From NCBI RefSeq assembly GCF_900114315.1, contig NZ_FOSQ01000001.1, positions 1,323,718-1,387,717 on the forward strand: DNA of 64,000 bases, in the 5' to 3' direction. The position numbers were made by a program, and so were the translations under genes. The notes under the pieces are model-generated. The model saw only the letters and a list, made by a program, of their open reading frames with translations, did no database searches and was not told where the DNA came from. How positions within the stretch are numbered: the stretch's first letter is position 1; each line of letters opens with the position of its first letter. The DNA comes from Falsiroseomonas stagni DSM 19981. Lineage in GTDB: Bacteria; Pseudomonadota; Alphaproteobacteria; Acetobacterales; Acetobacteraceae. This document shows, piece by piece, positions 26,471 through 34,290 of the stretch.

Positions 26471-26839
26471 TCACTTCCATCCGCCCTGCCAGGGGATGCC
26501 ATAGAACGGCTCCGGCGGCGCATAGGCAACCGGCGGCGGCGCGTAGTAGACCCGCGGCGGCGGCGCGTAATACACGGGCGGCGGCGGCGCGTAGTACACC
26601 GGCGGCGGCGCGTAATAGACCCGCGGCGGGGGCGCGTAATAGACGCGCGGCGGCGGGGCCAGCGCCGCGCCCAGCGCGACCCCGGCGCCCAGCCCGACGA
26701 TCGCGCCCAGCGCCACGCCGCCCCCGTTGTAGCCGTGATGGTGCCCGTAGGACCGGCCGCGCCAATCCGCTTGCGCGGGGGCAGGGGCCGCCGCGAGGGC
26801 CGCCACCGCCACCATCCCAACCGCCAGCATCCGCTTCAT
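26471..26839 (-). CDS. Secreted tyrosine/proline-repeat protein (YYAPPP type)
   Basis: This 122-residue protein has a signal peptide (cleavage near AQADW) and a His/Gly-rich stretch (YGHHHGYNGGG). A glycine-zipper-like hydrophobic segment (ALGAIVGLGAGVALGAALA) follows, then six to seven repeats of a 7-9 residue unit built on APPPRVYY, ending in a Trp/Gly tail. The glycine zipper suggests membrane or oligomer association; repeated Tyr-Tyr-Ala-Pro-Pro-Pro may form polyproline-II helices. A second protein with the same repeat theme is encoded at 41084-41392. Convergent with the nadE-coupled gene (4 bases apart). Function unknown. Confidence 0.72.
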   Translation of the reverse strand: MKRMLAVGMVAVAALAAAPAPAQADWRGRSYGHHHGYNGGGVALGAIVGLGAGVALGAALAPPPRVYYAPPPRVYYAPPPVYYAPPPPVYYAPPPRVYYAPPPVAYAPPEPFYGIPWQGGWK

Positions 26840-26974
26840 TGCCGCTCTCCGCCCGCCTTCAGGCCGCCCATTCTGGCGTCAAATGCGCCCAAATGATGGA
26901 GAAGACGGGCCGATGCCGCGGAGTTGCGCGCCACGCCTTGCCTTCCGCGCCGCCATGGCGTTCCTGTGCCCCCG

Positions 26975-28306
26975 ATGAAAGTCCGTTTCGCCCCCTCTCC
27001 CACCGGCCTGCTGCATGTCGGCAATGCCCGGATCGCCATCGCCAATTGGTGCCTCGCCCGGCGCCATGGCGGCCATTTCCTCCTGCGCCTCGACGATACG
27101 GACACCGAGCGGTCCAAGCCCGAATACGCCCAGGCGATCGAGGAAGACCTCCGCTGGCTCGGCCTCGACTGGGATGGCATGGTCCGGCAGACCGACCGCC
27201 TGGCCCGCTACGCCGCGGCCGCGGAAGTCCTGAAGAAGTCCGGCCGCCTCTACCCCTGCCTGGAGACGGAGGAGGAACTCGCCTTCAAGCGCGAACAGCG
27301 CCAGAAGCAGGGCCGCCCGCCGATCTACGACCGCGCCGCCCTCAAGATGACGAAGGAACAGCTGGACCGGGCGCTGGCCAACGGGAAATCCCCGCATTGG
27401 CGCTTCAAGCTGTCCCACACCTCCGTCGAATGGCAGGACGGCGTGCTGGGCCGGCGCAGCGTGAAACTGCCGAGCCTGTCGGACCCCGTGCTGATCCGCG
27501 CCGATGGCAGCTTCCTCTACACCTTCACCTCCGTCGTCGATGACCTGGAAATGGGCATCACCGACGTGATCCGGGGCGAGGACCACGTCACCAATACCGG
27601 CATCCAGCTGGACATCTTCACGGCGCTGGGCGGCAAGGGCGATGCCATGCGCTTCGCCCATCTGCCGCTGCTGACGGACAGTGATGGCGGGCCGCTATCC
27701 AAGCGCACCGGCGCCGTCGGCCTGCGGCAACTCCGCCGGGATGGGATCGAGCCCGCGGCCCTGGTCGGCTACCTGGCCGCGCTCGGCACCTCCGGCGACC
27801 CGGTCGCCGCCATGCCCGCGGAACTGGCGCCTGGCTATGAGCTGTCGCGCGTCTCCCATTCCTCCGCACGCTTCGACCTGAAGCAGATGCTGGCGTTGAA
27901 CCGCAAGCACCTGCACGGCCTGCCCTTCGCCGCAGTCCAGGCCCTGCTGCCGGAAGGCGCGGGGGAGGATTTCTGGCTGGCGGTGCGCGGCAATGTCGAT
28001 CTGTTCCGCGAAACACGGGACTGGTGGGATGTCGTTGCCGGCACTATCGTCCCCCTGGCCGATGCCGCCGACCATGACCTGCTGCGCGCGGCGATCGAGA
28101 CCTTGCCTGAGGAACCCTGGGATGAGGCGACCTGGCCGGCCTGGACCGGAGCATTGGCAGCCAGCACCGGCCGCAAGGGCCGCACGCTGTACCTGCCGCT
28201 GCGCCGCGCCCTGACGGGCGAGGATCACGGCCCCGACCTCAAGGTTTTCCTCCCGTTGATCGGCCGCGAAAGGGCGCTCAAGCGCCTGACGCTGGCCGCA
28301 GGCTGA
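26975..28306 (+). CDS. gltX: Glutamyl-tRNA synthetase
   Basis: This class I synthetase charges glutamate onto tRNA. The HIGH-type motif is PTGLLHVGN (H14) and the KMSKS-type motif is PLSKRTG (K243). The GluRS insertion [13 protein letters not shown] and GVIRGEDH-like segment ([12 protein letters not shown]) are present. The 443 residues are somewhat shorter than E. coli GltX. Many alphaproteobacteria carry two GluRS paralogues, one charging tRNA-Gln for later amidation; which one this is cannot be decided here. cysS follows after 5 bases, so they form an operon. Confidence 0.95.
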   Translation: MKVRFAPSPTGLLHVGNARIAIANWCLARRHGGHFLLRLDDTDTERSKPEYAQAIEEDLRWLGLDWDGMVRQTDRLARYAAAAEVLKKSGRLYPCLETEEELAFKREQRQKQGRPPIYDRAALKMTKEQLDRALANGKSPHWRFKLSHTSVEWQDGVLGRRSVKLPSLSDPVLIRADGSFLYTFTSVVDDLEMGITDVIRGEDHVTNTGIQLDIFTALGGKGDAMRFAHLPLLTDSDGGPLSKRTGAVGLRQLRRDGIEPAALVGYLAALGTSGDPVAAMPAELAPGYELSRVSHSSARFDLKQMLALNRKHLHGLPFAAVQALLPEGAGEDFWLAVRGNVDLFRETRDWWDVVAGTIVPLADAADHDLLRAAIETLPEEPWDEATWPAWTGALAASTGRKGRTLYLPLRRALTGEDHGPDLKVFLPLIGRERALKRLTLAAG

Positions 28307-28311
28307 GCACC

Positions 28312-29706
28312 ATGGACATCCAGCTGCACAACAGCGCCACCAGGCGCAAGGAGCGGTTCATCCCGCTCGATGACCAGCACATCCGCCTCTATGTCTGCGG
28401 CCCCACGGTCTATGACCTGGCGCATCTGGGCAACGCCCGCCCCGTCGTCGTCTTCGACGTGCTGGCGAGGTTCCTGCGCCGCACCTACCCGGCCGTGACC
28501 TACGCCCGCAACATCACCGATGTGGACGACAAGATCATCGACCGCGCGCGGGAAAGCGGGGAGCCGATCGACAGCGTCACCGGCCGCACCACCGCCGATT
28601 TCCACCGCGACATGGCGGCCCTCGGCAACCTGCCCCCCGATATCGAGCCCCGCGCCACGGGCACGATCCCGGAAATGGTCACGCTGATCGAACGCCTGAT
28701 CGCCAATGGCCACGCCTATGCCGCGGAGGGCCATGTCCTCTTCGCCGTGGCGAGTTTCGCGCAGTACGGAGCGCTGTCTGGCCGCTCAACTGACGAAATG
28801 CTGGCCGGCGCGCGGGTCGAGGTCGCGCCCTACAAGCGCGATCCCGGCGACTTCGTGCTGTGGAAGCCCTCCACCCCCGAACAGCCGGGCTGGGACAGCC
28901 CCTGGGGCCGCGGCCGGCCGGGCTGGCACATCGAATGCTCCGCCATGTCCTGGAAGCATCTCGGCCCGGATTTCGACATCCATGGCGGCGGCGCTGACCT
29001 CATGTTCCCGCATCATGAGAACGAGGTCGCGCAATCCGTCTGCGCCTTCCCGGGCAGCCACTTCGCCCGCTACTGGATGCATAACGGCATGCTGCTGGTG
29101 GACGGGGAGAAGATGTCGAAGTCGCTCGGCAACTTCCTCACCGTGCGCGACATCCTCCAGCACGGCCCCTGGGCCGGCGAGGCGTTTCGTCTGTTGCTGC
29201 TGAAGACCCACTACCGCATGGCGATCGACTACACGCTGGCGGGGCTGGAGGAAGCGCGGCGGGAACTGGACCGCTTCTACCGCGCGCTGGCCAAGATGGA
29301 GGATGTGGAGGCGACCGACGGCGCCGAGCCCTTGCCGCTGGAAACCCCAGCCTTCGAGGCCGCGCTGGCGGATGACCTCAACACGCCCTTGGCCCTGGCC
29401 ACGCTGCACCACCTCGTCTCCGCCGCGAATGATGCGTTGGGGCGCGATGCCACGGCGGATCTTCCCGCGCTGAAGGGCCGCATCCTGGCCTGCGGGCAGA
29501 TGCTCGGCCTGCTCGGCCAATCACCCGCCGCCTGGTTCCGGGGCGATGCCGGCGACGATGCGGCGATCGAGGCCGCCATCGCCGCGCGCCTGGCCGCCCG
29601 CAAGGCGAAGGACTGGGCGGAGGCCGACCGCATCCGCAAGGAGTTGGCCGCCCAGGGCATCCTGCTGGAGGACGGGCCGAACGGCACGACATGGCGCAGG
29701 GCGTGA
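28312..29706 (+). CDS. cysS: Cysteinyl-tRNA synthetase
   Basis: This 464-residue class I synthetase is zinc dependent. The zinc/cysteine-recognition C29 lies in YVCGPTVYD, with further ligands in IECSAM and HHENE. The HIGH-type motif is AHLGNARP and the KMSKS motif is at residues 267-271 (KMSKSLGNF). The C-terminal DALR-type anticodon region and short mixed tail ([14 protein letters not shown]) are intact. It starts 5 bases after gltX ends, in one transcription unit. Confidence 0.96.
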   Translation: MDIQLHNSATRRKERFIPLDDQHIRLYVCGPTVYDLAHLGNARPVVVFDVLARFLRRTYPAVTYARNITDVDDKIIDRARESGEPIDSVTGRTTADFHRDMAALGNLPPDIEPRATGTIPEMVTLIERLIANGHAYAAEGHVLFAVASFAQYGALSGRSTDEMLAGARVEVAPYKRDPGDFVLWKPSTPEQPGWDSPWGRGRPGWHIECSAMSWKHLGPDFDIHGGGADLMFPHHENEVAQSVCAFPGSHFARYWMHNGMLLVDGEKMSKSLGNFLTVRDILQHGPWAGEAFRLLLLKTHYRMAIDYTLAGLEEARRELDRFYRALAKMEDVEATDGAEPLPLETPAFEAALADDLNTPLALATLHHLVSAANDALGRDATADLPALKGRILACGQMLGLLGQSPAAWFRGDAGDDAAIEAAIAARLAARKAKDWAEADRIRKELAAQGILLEDGPNGTTWRRA

Positions 29707-29726
29707 GGGGCTTGCCTTCCGCCCTC

Positions 29727-29756
29727 TTGCCTTCCCACGGGGGTAAGGCCCCATGT
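29727..29756 (+). promoter_or_regulatory. CueR/HmrR-like copper-responsive promoter
   Basis: CCTTCC (29730-29735), 7 bases, then GTAAGG (29743-29748) matches the CueR operator CCTTCC-N7-GGAAGG with one change. It overlaps a -35-like TTGCCT (29727-29732), and a 19-base spacing would place the -10 near 29752-29757, the long spacer characteristic of MerR-family promoters. The -10 itself is poor. The site stands 41-60 bases before the DUF305 gene. No merR/cueR gene is in the window. Confidence 0.55.
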
Positions 29757-29788
29757 CCCGGTCCGGCCATCTGACCGGAGGAACCGCC

Positions 29789-30139
29789 ATGATCCGTCTT
29801 GCCCTCGCCGCCGCCCTGCTGATCGCCACCCCTGCCTTCGCGCAGCAGGGCCATCAGGGCCACAATACCCGCCCCGCGCCCGGCGTGGCGGAACCCGCCA
29901 GCACGCGGGAATTCCGCGCGGCCAATGCGCGGATGCACCGGGACATGGACATCCGCTTCACCGGCAACGCCGACCGCGACTTCGCCGCCGGCATGATCCC
30001 GCACCACCAGGGCGCGATCGAGATGGCGCGCATCCAGCTTCGCCACGGCTCGGACCCAGACATGCAGAAGCTGGCGGAGGAGATCATCGCGGCGCAGGAG
30101 GCGGAGATCGCCAGGCTCAGGGCGTTCCTGGCGCGATGA
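29789..30139 (+). CDS. Periplasmic DUF305 (CopM-like, ferritin-like helical) protein
   Basis: This 116-residue protein has a signal peptide (MIRLALAAALLIATPAFAQQ) and one DUF305 four-helix domain: MHRDMDIRFTGN, DFAAGMIPHHQGAIEMA and a final EEIIAAQEAEIARLR helix. Methionine and paired histidines (M-x-H, IPHHQ) are possible copper ligands; DUF305 proteins such as CopM are linked to copper resistance. GGAGGAACCGCC precedes the ATG. A CueR-like operator lies just upstream, which supports a copper role. An upstream GTG frame would hide the signal peptide and is rejected. Confidence 0.85.
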   Translation: MIRLALAAALLIATPAFAQQGHQGHNTRPAPGVAEPASTREFRAANARMHRDMDIRFTGNADRDFAAGMIPHHQGAIEMARIQLRHGSDPDMQKLAEEIIAAQEAEIARLRAFLAR

Positions 30140-30151
30140 GGACCGTGCTTC

Positions 30152-30288
30152 CCGGGGAAGGCGCTGCCTTCCCCGGACCCCATCCGCCAGGGGGCAGAGC
30201 CCCCTGGACCATCATCAATAATCCCGCGGTCCAGGGTCCCGCTGGACCCTGGCGAGGGGGGGCAGGGGGAGCAGCGCTCCCCCTGCGC
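30152..30288. repeat. Intergenic composite palindromic repeat, copy 4
   Basis: The module CGGGGAAGGCGCTGCCTTCCCCG, ACCCCATCCGC, CAGGGGGCAGAGCCCCCTG, GACCATCATCAA appears here in the opposite orientation to copies 2 and 3. It is followed by a CCAGGGTCCCGCTGGACCCTGG palindrome and an AGGGGGAGCAGCGCTCCCCCT palindrome. Four hairpins in 137 bases fill the space between the DUF305 gene and trmJ. Confidence 0.75.
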
Positions 30289-30293
30289 ACAGC

Positions 30294-31124
30294 ATGACCG
30301 GCGGCCGCGGCGAAGGCGGCGCCTTGCTCACCCCCGCCCCCGGCGAGAGCCCCATCGTCGTGTTGGTCCGCCCCCAGATGGCGGCGAACATCGGCACCGC
30401 CGCCCGCGCCATGGCCAATGGCGGCCTCTTCCACCTGCGCATCGTCGCACCCCGCGATGGCTGGCCGCAGCCCAACGCCTATGCCGCGGCGTCGGGCGCC
30501 GATGCCATCATCGATGCCGCCCAGGTCTTCCCGGACATCGCCTCCGCCGTCGCCGATTGCCATCGCGTCTTCGGCACCTGTCCCCGCCCGCGCCACGTCA
30601 TCATCCCGATGCGGGACGCCCGCGCCGCGGCCGAGGACCTTCGCGAGATCAATGGCCGCGACCTCCGCGTCGCCGTCCTCTTCGGCCCCGAGCGCGCCGG
30701 GCTGGAGGCCGATGACCTGGCCCATTGCGACACGCTGGTCCGCTACCCCCTGAACCCCCAGCACACCTCGCTCAACCTGGCGCAGGCCGTGATGATCCTG
30801 GCCTATGAATGGTGGATGCAGGCGGAGAAGACCCCGCCGCGCGACTTTCAGATGAACGAGACCCGCCCCGCCACGAAGGGGGAACTCGAGAACTTCCTCA
30901 CCCGACTGGTCGATGAACTCGACGCATCCGGCTTCCTGCACAATGCGCCGAAGCGCCCGGGCATGGTGCGGAACCTCCGCCACTGGTTCGAACGGGGGGA
31001 GGTCACGGCGCAGGAATTGCGCACCCTGCATGGGGTGGTGACGGAACTGGCAAAGGGCCGCATGCGCCGTGGCCGCTTCCAGGACAATGACCCGCCGCCC
31101 TGGCAGGAGACCGAGACGCCGTGA
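30294..31124 (+). CDS. trmJ: tRNA (cytidine/uridine-2'-O)-methyltransferase TrmJ-like (SPOUT)
   Basis: This 276-residue SPOUT-fold RNA methyltransferase has the three family motifs. Motif 1 is NIGTAARAM (Asn catalytic contact), motif 2 VLFGPERAGLE, and motif 3 NPQHTSLNLAQAV, where the SAM-binding trefoil knot forms. The serine-leucine-asparagine order and the C-terminal extension fit TrmJ (2'-O-methylation at tRNA position 32) better than TrmH or TrmL; the exact target base is inferred. Its TGA overlaps the GTG start of the following hydrolase (GTGA at 31121). A three-gene unit with the hydrolase and a Bug receptor is likely. Confidence 0.88.
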   Translation: MTGGRGEGGALLTPAPGESPIVVLVRPQMAANIGTAARAMANGGLFHLRIVAPRDGWPQPNAYAAASGADAIIDAAQVFPDIASAVADCHRVFGTCPRPRHVIIPMRDARAAAEDLREINGRDLRVAVLFGPERAGLEADDLAHCDTLVRYPLNPQHTSLNLAQAVMILAYEWWMQAEKTPPRDFQMNETRPATKGELENFLTRLVDELDASGFLHNAPKRPGMVRNLRHWFERGEVTAQELRTLHGVVTELAKGRMRRGRFQDNDPPPWQETETP

Positions 31125-31987
31125 CGCTGCACCCCGATGGCACCCCGGTCACGCCCCTGCCGGACCTCCGCTTCACGGAGGTCGATGCAGGGCCGCTCGG
31201 GCTTTCGGGGCGGCGGCTGTCGTTCATGGAGGCCGGGCGGGGGGCCACGACCATCCTTTGTCTGCACGGCATCGGCGCCAATTCCACGGGCTGGCGCTTC
31301 GTGCTGGCCGGGCTTTCGGATGCCGCGCGGGTCATCGCCTGGAACGCGCCGGGCTACCTGATGTCCGACCCCTTCCTGGCCGAACGGCCGCGGGCCGAGG
31401 ACTATGCCGATGCCGCGGTCGGGCTGCTGGGGGCGCTCGGCGTCGAGGGTCCGGTTCATGTGGCCGGTTCCTCCTTCGGCTCCATGCTCGGCGCCTGCCT
31501 GGCCGCCCGCCATCCCGGGCGTGTCGCCTCCCTGACCTTGATGGGCACGTCGCGCGGCCAGCGCTGGAAGGGGGAGGATGGCCGCGCCGCCATGCTCGCC
31601 ATGCGAAGGGCCAGCGTGGCGGAGGGCGGCGTGGCGCTGGCGCGGACGCGGTCGGACAAGCTGGTCTCGCCGCGCACGGGACCTCTGGTGATGGACCTGG
31701 TCCGCACCATGGTGGCGGCGACCAACCCCGCCGGCCTGATGCAGGCCGCCCATGCGACGGACCAGGTGGATGTGGTGGAGGATTTCGCGCCCCGTATCGC
31801 CGCGCCGACGCTGGCCATCACCGGCCAGGACGATGTGGTGAACCCGCCCGATGTCGGCCGCCTGATCGCGGAAGCCATCCCCGGCGCCCGCTTCCTCTCG
31901 CCCGAGGGGATCGGCCACCTGCCGGAGGTCGAGGCCCCCGCCCAGACCCTCGCCCTTCTCCGCGCCCAAGCCCTGGGAGACCGTTGA
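31121..31987 (+). CDS. Alpha/beta hydrolase
   Basis: This 288-residue alpha/beta-hydrolase has the nucleophile elbow VAGSSFGSMLG (G-x-S-x-G), an oxyanion stretch LHGIGANSTGW, an acid in ITGQDDVVNPP and the catalytic His in EGIGHLPEVE. No signal peptide. The GTG start overlaps the trmJ stop, and its own stop overlaps the Bug gene ATG by one base (TGATG), so the three are coupled. Esterase, lactonase or C-C hydrolase chemistry are all possible; the substrate may relate to the carboxylate taken up through the Bug protein. Confidence 0.85.
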   Translation: MTLHPDGTPVTPLPDLRFTEVDAGPLGLSGRRLSFMEAGRGATTILCLHGIGANSTGWRFVLAGLSDAARVIAWNAPGYLMSDPFLAERPRAEDYADAAVGLLGALGVEGPVHVAGSSFGSMLGACLAARHPGRVASLTLMGTSRGQRWKGEDGRAAMLAMRRASVAEGGVALARTRSDKLVSPRTGPLVMDLVRTMVAATNPAGLMQAAHATDQVDVVEDFAPRIAAPTLAITGQDDVVNPPDVGRLIAEAIPGARFLSPEGIGHLPEVEAPAQTLALLRAQALGDR

Positions 31988-32955
31988 TGCGCCTGTCCCG
32001 CCGCACCCTGCTGGCCGCCCTGGCCCTGCCCGCCGTCGCGCAGGCGCAGACGGACTTTCCCACCCGCCAGGTCCGCCTGGTGGTGCCCTTCCCGCCGGGC
32101 GGCGGCCTGGATGCGCTGGCGCGGGCGCTGGCGGATCGCCTCCAGACGGCGTGGCGCCAGCCGGTCGTGGTGGACAACCGGCCGGGCGGATCGACGGTGC
32201 CGGGCACGGACATCGTCGCCAAGGCGCCGGGCGATGGGCACACGCTGCTCATCACCGCGGACAATTCCATCACCTCCAACCCGCACCTGATCCGCGCGCT
32301 GCCGCATGACCCGATGCGGGATCTGGCGCCCATCAGCCTGCTGGTCGATGTGCACCAGATGGTGCTGGTGCATCCCTCGGTCGGTGCGCGGTCCATGGCG
32401 GAACTGGTATCGGCCGCCCGCGCCGCGCCGGGGCGGTTCAACTTCGGCTCCTACGGCACCGCCAGCCAGCCGCATCTCTGCTTCGGCGCGCTGATGGCGC
32501 GCGAACGGATCGAGATGGTGCACGTCCCCTATCGCGGCCTGACCCCCGCCGTGCTGGCGACCGTGGCCGGAGAGGTGCAGATGACCCTGGCCGGGATCGC
32601 CAGCGGCGCGGAGCACATCCGCGCCGGCACGCTGCGCGCGCTGGCCGTCGGCCGCCCCACGCGGTTCGAGGCCCTGCCGGAGGTGCCGACACTCGCGGAA
32701 GCCGGCTACGGGGATATCGACCCCCGCACCTGGTTCGGCGCCTTCGCCCCCGCCTCCACGCCGCCGGCGCTGGTCGCGCGCCTGCACCGGGACATCGCGG
32801 CGGCCATGGCGGAACCCGCGGTGCGGGACCGCATCCTGGCGCCGGCGGGCTACACCGTGCATGCGGCGACGCCGGAAGCGACGGCGGCTTTCCTGCGGGA
32901 GGATCTGGCCTACAAGGCGGGGCTGATCCGGGCGGCGGGGATCCAGCCGGATTGA
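31987..32955 (+). CDS. Bug-family tripartite tricarboxylate transporter substrate-binding protein
   Basis: This 322-residue periplasmic receptor has an Arg-containing signal sequence (MRLSRRTLLAALALPAVAQAQ). The Bug fold begins FPTRQVRLVVPFPPGGGLDALAR, with VVDNRPGGSTVPG and a GTASQPHLCFGAL segment. The two-lobed family binds carboxylates through main-chain contacts and usually delivers them to TctAB permeases, which are not in this window. Many alphaproteobacteria carry many orphan Bug genes. The ATG overlaps the hydrolase stop by one base. Confidence 0.9.
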   Translation: MRLSRRTLLAALALPAVAQAQTDFPTRQVRLVVPFPPGGGLDALARALADRLQTAWRQPVVVDNRPGGSTVPGTDIVAKAPGDGHTLLITADNSITSNPHLIRALPHDPMRDLAPISLLVDVHQMVLVHPSVGARSMAELVSAARAAPGRFNFGSYGTASQPHLCFGALMARERIEMVHVPYRGLTPAVLATVAGEVQMTLAGIASGAEHIRAGTLRALAVGRPTRFEALPEVPTLAEAGYGDIDPRTWFGAFAPASTPPALVARLHRDIAAAMAEPAVRDRILAPAGYTVHAATPEATAAFLREDLAYKAGLIRAAGIQPD

Positions 32956-32962
32956 CAGGCAA

Positions 32963-33027
32963 CTGGGGAAGGCGCTGCCTTCCCCAGACCCCATCCGCCA
33001 GGGGGGAGACCCCCCTGGACCATCGTC
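32963..33027. repeat. Intergenic composite palindromic repeat, copy 5
   Basis: CTGGGGAAGGCGCTGCCTTCCCCAG, then ACCCCATCCGC, then CAGGGGGGAGACCCCCCTG and GACCATCGTCA. The order and linker match copy 4. The core of the second palindrome differs from the others (GGAGAC versus GCAGAGC), showing compensated drift. It closes the Bug gene and abuts the stop of the convergent small gene. Confidence 0.75.
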
Positions 33028-33226
33028 AGAGCTGCTTCGCCAGCTTCCGCGCCAGCACATACCCCAGCAGGCCGGACAGCGGCGCCGCCGGCAGCAGCAG
33101 CAGCCAGCCCAGATGCTGCCCGCCGATGATGAGCCCCATGCCGATGCCAAGCATCATGCCGCCCACCAGGCTGCCGACGACACCGGCCGTGAGGCCGAGG
33201 ACCAGAATCTCTTCGCGCTTGACCAT
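33026..33226 (-). CDS. Small two-helix membrane protein
   Basis: About 66 residues. After MVKREEI come two hydrophobic segments (LVLGLTAGVVGSLVGGMMLGIGMGLIIGG and LGWLLLLPAAPLSGLLGYVLA) and a basic KLAKQL end, giving a probable hairpin in the inner membrane. The glycine-rich first helix suggests helix packing. An in-frame TTG at 33262 would add 12 residues and overlap the rpsD promoter. No ribosome site is clear and no family is recognised. Its 3' end touches repeat copy 5. Confidence 0.5.
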   Translation of the reverse strand: MVKREEILVLGLTAGVVGSLVGGMMLGIGMGLIIGGQHLGWLLLLPAAPLSGLLGYVLARKLAKQL

Positions 33227-33255
33227 GGCGCGGGAGTAGGGGCGCCACCCCTGGT

Positions 33256-33284
33256 TTGACAAGGTGCCCGCCCCGCACCTATAG
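33256..33284 (+). promoter_or_regulatory. Sigma-70 promoter of rpsD
   Basis: TTGACA (33256-33261), a 17-base spacer and CTATAG (33279-33284) give a near-consensus housekeeping promoter facing rpsD. It predicts a start near 33291 and a leader of about 160 bases. This is the strongest promoter match I found in the window. Confidence 0.75.
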
Positions 33285-33289
33285 CGCCG

Positions 33290-33449
33290 CCACTTCCGGG
33301 AACGTGGACAGGCCTTCGGGGCCTGCGCCCGTCGCTGGCCATTCGGGCCAGGGGCCTACCGGGACAACCCGCCGCGATGCCCATAAGGGTGCCGGCACAA
33401 GAAGAACCCGGACCCCTGGCGCAGGCCATGGACGGGGCAGGAGCAGCGC
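33290..33449 (+). promoter_or_regulatory. Structured rpsD leader
   Basis: The predicted 160-base leader contains at least two stable hairpins: CAGGCC/GGCCTG (33309-33325) and TGGCC/GGCCA (33336-33350), followed by a GGGGCAGGAGCAGCGC ribosome site. Ribosomal protein S4 binds its own mRNA leader in other bacteria; whether this one does is inference, since I see no match to a named S4 leader. Confidence 0.4.
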
Positions 33450-34067
33450 ATGACCAAGCGCGCAGAAAGCAAGTACAAGATCAACCGCCGCCTCGGCGTG
33501 AACCTCTGGGGCCGTGCGAAGTCCCCCATCGCCAAGCGCGAATACGGCCCCGGCCAGCACGGCCAGCGCCGCAAGCAGAAGCCGACCGACTTCGGCGTCC
33601 AGCTGATGGCGAAGCAGAAGCTCAAGGGCTACTACGGCAACATCGGTGAGAAGCAGTTCCGGAAGTACTACGAGGAAGCCGTGCGCCGGAAGGGCGACAC
33701 CTCGGAGAACCTGATCGAGCTGCTGGAGCGTCGCCTCGACACCATCATCTACCGCATGAAGCTGGCGGTGACGCCCTTCGCCGCGCGCCAGTTCGTCAAC
33801 CACGGCCACGTGCTGATCAACGGCAAGCGCCTCAACATCCCGTCCTACCTGGTCAAGGACACGGATGTGATCGAGGTGAAGGAGAAGTCGAAGTCCCTGA
33901 CCGCGGTGCTCGACGCCGCCCAGTCCGGTGAGCGCGACGTGCCGGAATACATCGAGATCGACCACCGCGCGATGCGCGGCCGCCTGCTGCGCGCGCCGAA
34001 GCTGTCGGACGTGCCCTACCCCGTGCAGATGGAACCGAACCTGGTGGTCGAGTTCTACTCGCGCTGA
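33450..34067 (+). CDS. rpsD: 30S ribosomal protein S4
   Basis: This 205-residue small-subunit assembly protein binds 16S rRNA and can act as autogenous regulator. It starts [18 protein letters not shown] and has the S4 RNA-binding domain (about residues 95-160: [18 protein letters not shown], then [18 protein letters not shown]). It ends in the conserved [11 protein letters not shown]. No zinc-ribbon cysteines remain near the N-terminus, so it is of the zinc-independent type. Monocistronic: a near-consensus promoter lies upstream and a strong terminator follows 28 bases after the stop. Confidence 0.97.
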   Translation: MTKRAESKYKINRRLGVNLWGRAKSPIAKREYGPGQHGQRRKQKPTDFGVQLMAKQKLKGYYGNIGEKQFRKYYEEAVRRKGDTSENLIELLERRLDTIIYRMKLAVTPFAARQFVNHGHVLINGKRLNIPSYLVKDTDVIEVKEKSKSLTAVLDAAQSGERDVPEYIEIDHRAMRGRLLRAPKLSDVPYPVQMEPNLVVEFYSR

Positions 34068-34095
34068 GGTTTCGACCCGTCAGGGTCAAGCGAAG

Positions 34096-34123
34096 CGCCG
34101 GTCCCGCAAGGGGCCGGCGTTTT
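34096..34123 (+). terminator. Rho-independent terminator of rpsD
   Basis: CGCCGGTCCC (34096-34105) pairs with GGGGCCGGCG (34110-34119; one G-T pair) around a GCAA tetraloop, followed by TTTTGCGTTT. Stem, stable loop and T-run are all present. Confidence 0.88.
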
Positions 34124-34163
34124 GCGTTTGGGGGGCGTCCGAAAGCGCTGGCATCCGGGCTTT

Positions 34164-34178
34164 GTTCGTTCTATGTTC
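34164..34178. promoter_or_regulatory. LexA-box-like GTTC-N7-GTTC
   Basis: GTTC (34164-34167), 7 bases, GTTC (34175-34178) is the alphaproteobacterial SOS-box pattern. It sits in the comparatively AT-rich 223-base space after rpsD, but no gene starts nearby on either strand: the next gene is convergent. Such a pattern is expected about once by chance in a window of this size. Confidence 0.2.
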
Positions 34179-34290
34179 CGGACATCAGGCGCCAGACCGC
34201 GTCCATCGCCACGGCCCGGGCAGGCCGAAAAGCGGTGCTAAACGTCCTAAATCGGCTTAATCGGCTAAATCCATAGTAGGCCGCGAAGCG

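Noticed and set aside
34178-34186. TGTTCCGGACA as a sixth copy of the GntR-type operator
   Set aside because: The centre has an extra base that breaks the TTGT-N4-ACAA spacing, and no catabolic gene is near.
33928-34260. A plus-strand frame running from rpsD through its terminator into the spacer
   Set aside because: It overlaps rpsD in another frame, crosses a strong terminator and has no ribosome site.
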